The position numbers and the translations under genes were made by a program. The notes beneath the pieces are model-generated. The model searched no databases and was not told where the DNA came from. It saw only the letters and a list, made by a program, of their open reading frames with translations. This document shows, piece after piece, positions 15,163-20,033 of a DNA stretch of 24,454 bases. Each line of letters opens with the position of its first letter. Within the stretch, counting starts at the first letter, position 1. This stretch comes from a virus. The DNA lies in IMG/VR virus record IMGVR_UViG_3300043640_000327, positions 1-24,454 of that record; one strand, written 5' to 3'.

Positions 15163-15799
15163 GGGTCTTCCCTCCCCAGGCGGCAACGACGTTCTTATTG
15201 TATTTGTTCATGCGCGAGAGCAAATGCCAGTCGTGCGGGATCACTTCGTTGCCGACCAGGTGACTGACCCCGCCGTGATGGTACGCGATGAAATCGGCGA
15301 TCTGCGCCCGGTGGCAATCCGCCCAGTTGTACTCGGAACAGAGCAAGGCAGGTGTTCGGGTTACCCCGCGAGTGACCTCGGCCATCAGGCCCAGGGCGGC
15401 GGTCTGAAATTCCGGCATGACCGTGTACCACGAGAAATCGGACTCGTGCCGACGGACCCAGCCGTGATCGTGGCCGTGTGCTCGGGTACGGAGCGTGCGA
15501 CTCGGGTGGTAGCTGACCCCGTATGTCCGCAAGTCGACCCCCAGCTCGTTCATCCGGGCGACCAGAGTTGAGTCGTTGGCGTGGCGAGCCTGCCATCCCG
15601 CCAGCGAGGACCGCCATTGGTAGTCGATACCGTTTACCGCCAACCACCCGGTGTGCGCGATCAGGCTGTCCAGGTTGAACTGTTCCCATTTGGACATCGG
15701 GTGTGTCCGGACGTCGATCACGGTACCGATGTCGTGCTTCTTCAGTACTGCCAGCAGATCGGCAGCCGAATGCGCGCTGTGCCCTATCGTGTAAATCAC
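15149..15799 (-). CDS. DUF488 family protein
   Basis: 216 residues from GTG 15799, with AAAGGAA upstream. It carries the DUF488 landmarks in order: IYTIGHS at residues 2-8, VIDVRTHPMSKW with Asp29 and Arg31, ALLCSEYNWADCHRAQIA with Cys154, Glu156, Cys162, His163 and Arg164, and a C-terminal basic part. The Cys-Glu and Cys-His-Arg residues are the conserved pocket of the family, which has no firmly established reaction. Family members occur in bacterial chromosomes and in phages. There is no membrane segment or signal. It begins the second transcription block of the leftward unit, directly after a composite stem-loop at 15821-15875, which may change its expression relative to the genes upstream. 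Confidence 0.85.
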   Translation of the reverse strand: MIYTIGHSAHSAADLLAVLKKHDIGTVIDVRTHPMSKWEQFNLDSLIAHTGWLAVNGIDYQWRSSLAGWQARHANDSTLVARMNELGVDLRTYGVSYHPSRTLRTRAHGHDHGWVRRHESDFSWYTVMPEFQTAALGLMAEVTRGVTRTPALLCSEYNWADCHRAQIADFIAYHHGGVSHLVGNEVIPHDWHLLSRMNKYNKNVVAAWGGKTHATA

Positions 15800-15820
15800 T
15801 CGGTTCCTTTCGAGCGGGGA

Positions 15821-15875
15821 CCGGCTGGGACGGCTTCTTCACGCGGGTTTCCCCGTCATCCACCGCCCCAGCCGG
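15821..15875 (-). terminator. Composite stem-loop inside the leftward unit
   Basis: Outer arms 15821-15833 and 15863-15875 pair over 13 positions with one G-U wobble (CCGGCTGGGGCGG with CCGTCCCAGCCGG on the leftward strand). Inside it a second hairpin, 15844-15855, has four G-C pairs and a GAAA tetraloop on the leftward strand. It fills the only gap between the gene ending at 15879 and the DUF488 start at 15799. No T-run follows, so it could be a partial terminator, an RNA processing site or a stabiliser of the downstream mRNA. Confidence 0.6.
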
Positions 15876-15878
15876 AGT

Positions 15879-16142
15879 TTATGAGAAGACCGCGCGCCAC
15901 ACCACGATGTCGAACCCGATGGCAGTGGACAGCCCGATCACGACCCAGACGACTTTGAGCAGGACACTCGCGTAGTGCCAGCGCAGATCCCACCTGGCCT
16001 GCTTCAGGTCAGCTTCGACCCGCTCTCTAGCTTGCTGGCGGATGGCCTTTACGCGGTCCGGGCCAAGGAGTGTTTCCGCGATCGTGGCAAACGGGTTGTT
16101 GCCAGGACCGGGGACGAATCCGCCCGGTTTGGGCTCAGTCAT
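15879..16142 (-). CDS. Small C-terminally anchored membrane protein
   Basis: 87 residues from ATG 16142. The frame is open for 18 more codons but that part is a Thr/Arg shadow of the acidic tail of the preceding gene, so the internal ATG is preferred. The N-terminus is Pro/Gly-rich (TEPKPGGFVPGPGNNPF), the middle a charged helix (VKAIRQQARERVEADLKQAR), and the end a single membrane helix at about 58-80 (VLLKVVWVVIGLSTAIGFDI). It would display its soluble part on the cytoplasmic side if tail-anchored. The function is unknown. It overlaps the preceding gene by eight bases and is followed by a stem-loop. Confidence 0.65.
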   Translation of the reverse strand: MTEPKPGGFVPGPGNNPFATIAETLLGPDRVKAIRQQARERVEADLKQARWDLRWHYASVLLKVVWVVIGLSTAIGFDIVVWRAVFS

Positions 16143-16647
16143 CGTCGTCGTCCACGTACTCGTCGTCCTCGTCGTCCTCGTCATAGTTGTCGACACGACC
16201 GGCGATGATGTCAGCGACGGCCTTTTTCAGGTCTTCGATGTCGTTGTCGATACCGTAGAACAGGTGGTTTACCTCTTCGTCGGTAAGCTCCAGGATGCGC
16301 TGGGCGCGTTCCCTCACCGATACGACCGGGCGGTCGATGTCCCGGCCCCAGGCGAGGCCGGTTGAGGCCAACCCGGATACGATCTCCTCGGGCACGGCGT
16401 ACATCAGGTGGTCCGCCGCCCAGGGCTCCTTGTCGCCCCGGCGTTCGGCGTCCATCTCGCAGGTCCAGCCAGCCGCACACATGAGCGTGCCGCACCGCGT
16501 GGCGGTCTCGTAAAAGGTATTGGAGCCTACTGGCAGACGCCAGTGATTCTGGTCCCACCGGGGGCCCTTGTAATCGAACGATTTCTGCAGCTGGTCGATC
16601 TCGACGATCTTGGCCTGCAATTCGAGCAGGCGTTCCGCGTTTGCCAC
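16135..16647 (-). CDS. Hypothetical protein with Cys motif and poly-acidic tail
   Basis: 170 residues from ATG 16647. A helical start (MANAERLLELQAKIVEIDQL) leads to RWDQNHWRLPVG and then to a conserved-looking block with Cys52, Cys57 and Cys63 (RCGTLMCAAGWTCEM) that I have seen in other actinophage proteins of unknown function. The last 20 residues are almost entirely Asp and Glu, encoded by a run of GAC/GAG codons. Such tails can mimic nucleic acid or bind basic proteins; this is a possibility only. The composition change at the tail makes a trinucleotide-rich stretch at about 16138-16195. Confidence 0.72.
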   Translation of the reverse strand: MANAERLLELQAKIVEIDQLQKSFDYKGPRWDQNHWRLPVGSNTFYETATRCGTLMCAAGWTCEMDAERRGDKEPWAADHLMYAVPEEIVSGLASTGLAWGRDIDRPVVSVRERAQRILELTDEEVNHLFYGIDNDIEDLKKAVADIIAGRVDNYDEDDEDDEYVDDDDD

Positions 16648-16682
16648 TTGGGGGGTTCCTCTCTCCTGTGGGTGTCCACTTT

Positions 16683-16724
16683 CCGGCGCCCCGACCTCCG
16701 CGAGGGGTACAGCCGGGGCGCCGG
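16683..16724 (-). terminator. Stem-loop after the first leftward gene
   Basis: Perfect 10-bp arms CCGGCGCCCC (16683-16692) and GGGGCGCCGG (16715-16724) enclose a 22-base loop, in which CCTC and GAGG (around CGC) can form an inner hairpin. It lies between the 40-residue gene (stop 16727) and the next leftward gene (start 16647). It may attenuate transcription into the rest of the unit or stabilise the mRNA. The loop shares CCGCGAGGGG with the stem-loop at 12006-12063. Confidence 0.6.
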
Positions 16725-16726
16725 GG

Positions 16727-16849
16727 TCAGTCTGCCAGCGCGAAAGCCAGCGCCAGCCAGCACAGCAGGCGGATGGTACGACCGGTCGGCCGGTGGCGCC
16801 GGGTGTGCCGGGGCCGGTAGGTCTCCTTGCCGATCAGATACCGTGTCAT
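16727..16849 (-). CDS. 40-residue membrane microprotein, first gene of the leftward unit
   Basis: A short frame from ATG 16849 to TGA 16727-16729. An AGGAGGGG ribosome site lies about nine bases upstream; another ATG nine bases before is too close to that site to be used. The product starts MTRYLIGKETYRPRHTRRHR, is strongly basic in its first 25 residues, and ends in a hydrophobic helix (IRLLCWLALAFALAD). That is the form of a small tail-anchored or membrane-active peptide. It is the promoter-proximal gene of the leftward unit and so is probably made early and in quantity. The function is unknown. Confidence 0.6.
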   Translation of the reverse strand: MTRYLIGKETYRPRHTRRHRPTGRTIRLLCWLALAFALAD

Positions 16850-16884
16850 TGTGTCCATCCCCTCCTGCTGCGATGTGTGGGGAC

Positions 16885-16914
16885 AGTAGAGCACGGTCCG
16901 TGCCCCGGCGTCAA
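16885..16914 (-). promoter_or_regulatory. Leftward promoter
   Basis: On the minus strand TTGACG (16909-16914) is followed by an 18-bp spacer and TCTACT (16885-16890), about 35 bases before the first leftward start codon. The last 13 bases of the spacer are a GCAC-N5-GTGC inverted repeat that touches the -10 box. The -10 is a fair match to the sigma-70 consensus and the -35 a good one. Confidence 0.65.
16891..16903. promoter_or_regulatory. 13-bp inverted repeat, candidate operator in leftward promoter
   Basis: GCACGGTCCGTGC is a perfect 6-1-6 inverted repeat lying in the spacer of the leftward promoter next to its -10 box. A related GCAC-N5-GTGC sits at the same place in the promoter at 17418-17447. 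Repressor or activator binding is inferred from symmetry and position. Confidence 0.5.
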
Positions 16915-16928
16915 CCTGCCCGGTTGAC
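16910..16928. promoter_or_regulatory. Inverted repeat joining the two divergent -35 boxes
   Basis: GTCAACC and GGTTGAC are perfect 7-bp inverted arms separated by five bases. Each arm overlaps a -35 box, the left for the leftward promoter and the right for the rightward one. A protein bound here would cover both promoters at once. It may also be just the natural symmetry of two back-to-back TTGAC boxes, extended by two bases. Confidence 0.5.
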
Positions 16929-16953
16929 CCGGCGTCGATATCGATGCTACGAT
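16924..16953 (+). promoter_or_regulatory. Rightward promoter of the XRE regulator gene
   Basis: TTGACC (16924-16929), an 18-bp spacer and TACGAT (16948-16953) make a good sigma-70-type promoter about 55 bases before GTG 17008. The spacer contains the 10-bp palindrome TCGATATCGA (16935-16944), and the -10 overlaps ACGATCGT (16949-16956), also palindromic. Both are candidate binding sites for the regulator encoded just downstream. Confidence 0.7.
16935..16944. promoter_or_regulatory. Palindrome TCGATATCGA, candidate operator in rightward promoter
   Basis: A perfect 10-bp palindrome in the middle of the promoter spacer, where a bound dimer would block RNA polymerase. Its centre is about 20 bases from the centre of the -35 inverted repeat, which in turn is about 22 from the centre of the leftward operator: close to two helical turns each. 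Confidence 0.45.
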
Positions 16954-17007
16954 CGTTTTTGTAGGGATTTATCCAGAAAACTTGACGCGAGGGGAGAGGA
17001 GTTTACC

Positions 17008-17274
17008 GTGGGCGTGTCCAATCACAAATTCGCCGAGAAGGTCGGTTGCAACTATACGATGGCGTCTCGGCTACGCAACGGGAAGCGTATGCCCAGCGCG
17101 GAGATGCTCGTCAAAATTTGCAACGCGTTCGGTCTCGACATGGGGGCCGCACTGAGAGCGTTCGCTGGCGGCAAGCTGGTGATGGCCCAGTGGCTCCGGG
17201 ACGAGATTTTCGACAAGGAAGACGAACAGCCTGGTTCGGCCGACGAGGAGGAAGTCCTGGCCGTAGCCTCTTAG
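17008..17274 (+). CDS. XRE-family helix-turn-helix regulator
   Basis: 88 residues from GTG 17008, with GGAGAGGAG six bases upstream; a GTG six bases further in is an alternative. Residues about 5-50 form a helix-turn-helix domain of the Xre/Cro type: NHKFAEKVGCNYTMASRLRN then GKRMPSAEMLVKICNAFGLD. The last 35 residues are acidic (EDEQPGSADEEEV) with no peptidase or dimerisation domain, so it is Cro-like in size rather than a two-domain LexA/CI-type repressor. It is transcribed away from the leftward unit and is followed by its own terminator, as a single-gene unit. It probably acts on the palindromes in the 16885-16956 promoter region, which would make it autoregulated; this is inferred. Lysogeny is not implied by this protein alone. 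Confidence 0.82.
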   Translation: MGVSNHKFAEKVGCNYTMASRLRNGKRMPSAEMLVKICNAFGLDMGAALRAFAGGKLVMAQWLRDEIFDKEDEQPGSADEEEVLAVAS

Positions 17275-17348
17275 ACCCGGGGACGCCCGGCAGCCCGGTC
17301 GTTTGTCCGACAACGGCCAGATACCGGAATTTGGGCACCGGTCGGCGA

Positions 17349-17388
17349 GCCCCCCACCCAAAAATCGGTAGCTCCGGGGTGGGGGGGT
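17349..17388 (+). terminator. Stem-loop terminator after the XRE gene
   Basis: CCCCCCACCC (17350-17359) pairs with GGGTGGGGGG (17377-17386) around a 17-base loop, followed by GTTC. It lies between the regulator gene and the next promoter (17418-17447), in a 218-base gene-free stretch that otherwise holds only that promoter. The T-run is short, so it is a plausible but imperfect intrinsic terminator. Confidence 0.65.
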
Positions 17389-17417
17389 TCGCTGTATTCG
17401 GAGTGTGACGCAGATCA

Positions 17418-17447
17418 TTGACGCAGCGGCACGACGGGTGCTAAGAT
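17418..17447 (+). promoter_or_regulatory. Early rightward promoter
   Basis: TTGACG (17418-17423), an 18-bp spacer and TAAGAT (17442-17447) precede the gene at 17493. The last 13 bases of the spacer are GCACGACGGGTGC, with the GCAC-N5-GTGC layout of the leftward promoter and at the same distance from the -10. TGACGCAG occurs twice, at 17406 and 17419, the second copy overlapping the -35. It should drive the operon 17493-19945. Confidence 0.72.
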
Positions 17448-17492
17448 CCCTGGCATTGGACGGACGATGCCCCCAGGGAAAGGAACCCCCCG

Positions 17493-18002
17493 ATGACGAT
17501 TAGAAGCCCCCGGCCGGTGGCGAAATTCCGCCAGTTCATGATCGAGCAGCTGGGCAACGATCCGGTCGAGTACAAGGTGGTCGACATCGCCGATCTGGCC
17601 TCGATCAGCGAAGACATGGACTTGGCCAGGTTGTCCAGCCAGCAAGTCGGAGACATGCTCCGCTCGTGGGCCCGGGAACACCAGATCTTCCAGGGTTGGG
17701 TGTGCCTGGAGAACCAGGGAAACGGCGCTCGCGGCCATTCCAAGTTCAGGGTCGTCCGCAAAGCCGACGCGATCAATCACGCGTACGGCAAGCCACTGCC
17801 CGAGCCCGAGGAACGGACGTTCACGGTCGAACCGAGGCAACCAGCCAACGACGTGCCAATCCCGGCCAGCAACGGCAACGGCAACGGCAAGGTGGCCAGC
17901 AAGAAGAGCTTCACCGGTAAGATCCTGGACGTCAAGTCGGACGGATCGATGCTGGTGACCAACCCGGATGGGGCGTTTTCCGTCCGGCCCGTCAAATGGT
18001 AA
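17493..18002 (+). CDS. Hypothetical protein, first gene of the early operon
   Basis: 169 residues from ATG 17493 with AAAGGAA upstream. Residues about 10-95 look like a small mixed helical domain with a possible winged-helix shape (ARLSSQQVGDMLRSWAREHQ, then IFQGWVCLENQGNGARGHSK and FRVVR). A flexible Pro/Asn/Gly linker with four Asn-Gly repeats joins it to a C-terminal basic/beta segment (KKSFTGKILDVKSDGSMLV). DNA binding is possible from the shape but not shown; no known family is recognised. As the promoter-proximal early gene it may be strongly expressed. The next gene begins after an AAGGAG that follows its stop directly. Confidence 0.75.
   Translation: MTIRSPRPVAKFRQFMIEQLGNDPVEYKVVDIADLASISEDMDLARLSSQQVGDMLRSWAREHQIFQGWVCLENQGNGARGHSKFRVVRKADAINHAYGKPLPEPEERTFTVEPRQPANDVPIPASNGNGNGKVASKKSFTGKILDVKSDGSMLVTNPDGAFSVRPVKW
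17871..17890 (+). repeat. AACGGC tandem hexamer inside a coding linker
   Basis: Three exact copies of AACGGC at 17871-17888, followed by AA, encode an Asn-Gly run in the linker of the 17493 gene. Copy number could change by slippage without breaking the frame. Confidence 0.7.
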
Positions 18003-18010
18003 GGAGCACG

Positions 18011-18337
18011 ATGTCCGGAAAGACCCTCGCTGTATCGCCCGCCCAGGCTCGCCAGCAACGGCTGGCCGACACCACCAAGCTGGTGACTGACGTGGACATT
18101 TGGCTGGTGGCCCACGGGTTCCAGCCGCATCGGGTCAACGAACACCTGCACCCCACGACTGGCAGGCACATCCGCCGGGGGTACGCGGGCGGGGAGTGGA
18201 CCCTCACGGTAACCACCAAGGTCGGCATCGAGTACCTGCCGGTCGAGGTCATCCGGTTCGATTCGCGGCTGACCGCCCAGCCGCTTCCTACGGCTGAGGA
18301 GCTGGCGCTACGGCTATGCGCAAAAGCGACGGATTGA
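18011..18337 (+). CDS. Hypothetical protein
   Basis: 108 residues from ATG 18011; AAGGAG (18001-18006) decides this start over an upstream in-frame GTG. A helical N-terminal part (AQARQQRLADTTKLVTDVDI) is followed by WLVAHGFQPHRVNEHLHPTT and a compact beta part (GEWTLTVTTKVGIEYLPVEV). There is no membrane segment or named motif. The last 22 bases overlap the start of the 35-residue gene that follows in another frame. It probably works in the host cytoplasm soon after infection, judged from its place in the early operon. Confidence 0.72.
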   Translation: MSGKTLAVSPAQARQQRLADTTKLVTDVDIWLVAHGFQPHRVNEHLHPTTGRHIRRGYAGGEWTLTVTTKVGIEYLPVEVIRFDSRLTAQPLPTAEELALRLCAKATD

Positions 18338-18423
18338 GCGTCGCCCACGCCATCGTGACCGGGGTCGTGTTTGCGGCCCTGGTCGCGGTGGTCTGGGTGT
18401 CATACCTGGAGGTGTGGGGATGA
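18316..18423 (+). CDS. 35-residue membrane microprotein
   Basis: A short frame from ATG 18316 to TGA 18421-18423, reading MRKSDGLSVAHAIVTGVVFA and then a continuing hydrophobic stretch ending SYLEVWG. It has a short basic start and a single membrane helix at about 9-29. It fills the gap between its neighbours, overlaps the previous gene, and its TGA overlaps the next ATG as ATGA, which supports translation. The function is unknown. Confidence 0.6.
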   Translation: MRKSDGLSVAHAIVTGVVFAALVAVVWVSYLEVWG

Positions 18424-18971
18424 CTGGAGCACGGCAGGCGTTGCTTACCCTGCATCAAGCCAACAGGGCGTTCACCGAGGTGCGCGACCACGCCACCAAC
18501 GTGGTGCCCGGGGACGGGCCACTGGACGCCAACATCATGTTCGTCGGTGAGGCCCCCGGGTACGAGGAGGACCGCCAGGGCAAACCGTTCGTGGGACCAT
18601 CTGGCGAGCTGCTGGCGGAGTGGCTCGCCGCTGTTGGGTTGAGCCGCGATTCGGTTTACGTGACCAACGTGCTGAAATACCGGCCGCCGAACAACCGCAA
18701 ACCGACGCCCGCTGAACGTTACGCGGCCCGGCCGCTGCTGGCAGCCGAGATCCACATGGTCCTGCCCAGGCTGGTCGTGCTACTCGGGTCGACCCCACTG
18801 CAGACCGTGTTTCCCGGACGAATGATCGCGATCGAGCACGGCCAGCTCCTGCGCAAGACCGACGGAATCCGGCCATACCTGTCGCTTTACCACCCGGCGG
18901 CATGTCTGCGCCAGTCCTCTATTCGGGCTATGACCGAAAAGGACGTTCTGGCCGTCAAGGAGTTCCTGTGA
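18420..18971 (+). CDS. Uracil-DNA glycosylase superfamily protein (family 4-like)
   Basis: 183 residues; ATG 18420 has GGAGG seven bases upstream. It follows the family 4/5 uracil-DNA glycosylase pattern: IMFVGEAPGYEEDRQGKPFVG then PSGELLAEWL with the GEAPG motif at 43-47; VYVTNVLKYRPPNNRKPTPAE; VVLLGSTPLQ; and the second active-site block YHPAACLR with His158. These enzymes remove uracil from DNA. Family 4 members normally bind a 4Fe-4S cluster through four cysteines: a pair near the N-terminus, one in VKCRPP and one about 16 residues later. Here all four are missing: there is no N-terminal pair, Tyr87 stands in VLKYRPP, and Ala lies at the later site. The only Cys is 162, in a different place. 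It probably protects or processes phage DNA. Confidence 0.83.
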   Translation: MTGARQALLTLHQANRAFTEVRDHATNVVPGDGPLDANIMFVGEAPGYEEDRQGKPFVGPSGELLAEWLAAVGLSRDSVYVTNVLKYRPPNNRKPTPAERYAARPLLAAEIHMVLPRLVVLLGSTPLQTVFPGRMIAIEHGQLLRKTDGIRPYLSLYHPAACLRQSSIRAMTEKDVLAVKEFL

Positions 18972-19402
18972 ACGACTACGACCAGTCCCGAATCGATGCG
19001 GGTGAATGGGACGATCCGGACGAGCACGACGGTCGGAAGGACGAGTGCGTTTGCGATTGGAGCGGGTTGCCGGGCGACTTCGACCCGGACCCCGCTTGCC
19101 CCCAGCACGGCCGGACTGAACCGGTTTGTCTGTGCTCGGATGGAGGTTTCGGACACGTTGTGTCGACGATGTGTCCGTTCCATGGCGAACGGCCGTGGGC
19201 GGTCTGCGAACTGTGCAACTACGACCGGCACCAGTGCCCGGGATGCGGCCAGTCGTTGCGGCATGGTGGTCCGATCGCATGCAACGAGTGCGATACCGAC
19301 GATCTGCCGCCCCGAGGGCTGATCGTTTACGAGTCCGGCGAGAACCCATACGACCTGCCGCCCGAGCTGTTCGCCGGGTGGAGTTCAGGAGCTGCGTTGT
19401 GA
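18968..19402 (+). CDS. Cys-rich protein with repeated CxC...CPxHG zinc-binding motifs
   Basis: 144 residues from GTG 18968, overlapping the glycosylase stop (GTGA). The acidic N-terminus is followed by two units of the form C-x-C-x(12-14)-C-P-x-H-G: Cys27, Cys29, Cys44, His47 and Cys54, Cys56, Cys69, His72. Then come Cys80-x2-Cys83, Cys90-x2-Cys93 and Cys105-x2-Cys108. These look like three or four zinc-binding knuckles. The C-terminal part is Pro-rich. The product could bind nucleic acid or protein; the target is unknown. The next gene has one more copy of the same unit, so the pair may have arisen by duplication. Confidence 0.72.
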   Translation: MNDYDQSRIDAGEWDDPDEHDGRKDECVCDWSGLPGDFDPDPACPQHGRTEPVCLCSDGGFGHVVSTMCPFHGERPWAVCELCNYDRHQCPGCGQSLRHGGPIACNECDTDDLPPRGLIVYESGENPYDLPPELFAGWSSGAAL

Positions 19403-19650
19403 AAACGGCCAAAAAGGTCGTCGGTGTCACCCTGGCTGCTACGGCAGCCGGGGTGGTCGCCGGATACGTTTACGACTGGTGGAAGGCACGCCAGTTCGAG
19501 TTGTTCGATCCGATGTGGATCGAGCGTGCCGCTTCGTGTTCCTGCCTGGTTGGCCCAAGCGTCCTCGTAGACTTCGACCCGGCCGATGCAGACGTCTGGT
19601 GCCGTGTTCACGGGGACCCCGAGCTGGGGTGTATCGTTGTCCGAGACTGA
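19399..19650 (+). CDS. Membrane-anchored protein with a CxC...CxxHG motif
   Basis: 83 residues; GTG 19399 overlaps the previous stop (GTGA). A basic start and a hydrophobic stretch at about 7-24 (VVGVTLAATAAGVVAGYV) form a membrane anchor or uncleaved signal. The rest holds Cys47-Ser-Cys49 and, 18 residues later, Cys68-Arg-Val-His71-Gly, the same metal-binding pattern as in the preceding gene. The function is unknown. If metal-bound, the soluble domain could sit on either face of the membrane; the topology cannot be told from sequence. Confidence 0.68.
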   Translation: MKTAKKVVGVTLAATAAGVVAGYVYDWWKARQFELFDPMWIERAASCSCLVGPSVLVDFDPADADVWCRVHGDPELGCIVVRD

Positions 19651-19945
19651 ACCCGCATGCGGGAACACGAAGACCCACAGCAAGCACCTGATCGCCTCAT
19701 TCCCCCTGAACGAACGTTGGTGCGAGGGGGAGGAAGGTCCCCCGACGACCCTGCCGGACCCCCGGCCCGATCCCGAGCAGAAATACACGCTGGACGAGGC
19801 CAAGCAGATCCTGGCCATTCAGGAGTGCACCCGCCGGGGACACGAACTGGAGGTGCTACTGACCAATGGCGGCATTCCGACCACGGTCGTGTGCATGCGT
19901 TGCCCGGGGCGTTGGGGGGTTACGCAAAGTAGTCAGGCAAAATGA
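19637..19945 (+). CDS. Hypothetical protein with a C-terminal zinc-ribbon half-site
   Basis: 102 residues if it starts at TTG 19637, 14 bases inside the previous gene, behind a weak GGGGTG. The frame is open further upstream but there it shadows the preceding gene. It has an acidic, Pro-rich middle (DPRPDPEQKYTLDEAKQILA), then a small domain ending in VVCMRCPGRWGV, the usual form of a short actinophage zinc ribbon; the partner residues could be Cys/His in ECTRRGHE. The start is the least certain part. It is the last gene before the next promoter at 19947. Confidence 0.62.
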   Translation: MSETEPACGNTKTHSKHLIASFPLNERWCEGEEGPPTTLPDPRPDPEQKYTLDEAKQILAIQECTRRGHELEVLLTNGGIPTTVVCMRCPGRWGVTQSSQAK

Positions 19946-19946
19946 C

Positions 19947-19976
19947 TTGTGGACAACCCCCTTCGTTTGGTAGGAT
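19947..19976 (+). promoter_or_regulatory. Promoter of the 20034 gene
   Basis: TTGTGG (19947-19952), an 18-bp spacer and TAGGAT (19971-19976) lie about 58 bases before ATG 20034. The -35 is weaker than in the other promoters and the spacer lacks the GGCACG block. The transcript would begin near 19983. Confidence 0.6.
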
Positions 19977-19995
19977 GTTCCTAGAAGGAACGAAC

Positions 19996-20012
19996 GGGGG
20001 GCGCCGCCCCCC
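19996..20012 (+). promoter_or_regulatory. 5' leader hairpin before the 20034 gene
   Basis: GGGGGGC (19996-20002) and GCCCCCC (20006-20012) form a 7-bp all-G/C stem with a 3-base loop. It would stand close to the 5' end of the transcript and nine bases before the AAGGAG ribosome site (20022-20027). Hairpins so placed often protect mRNA from decay. A GTTCC/GGAAC pair lies just upstream. Confidence 0.55.
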
Positions 20013-20033
20013 TCCTCCCCCAAGGAGCACAAA

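Noticed and set aside
14108-15571. 487-codon plus-strand open frame across the leftward unit
   Set aside because: It covers the DUF488 gene and other leftward genes that have recognisable motifs and coupled starts; its own product is low-complexity Arg/Pro/Gly without motifs.
16138-16195. Trinucleotide-rich stretch that looks like a microsatellite
   Set aside because: It is explained by the GAC/GAG codons of the acidic tail of the 16135-16647 gene, with interruptions, and is not a non-coding repeat.
18250-18275. GGTTCGATTC, resembling a tRNA T-loop
   Set aside because: It lies inside the 18011 coding frame, and no acceptor or anticodon stem can be drawn around it.
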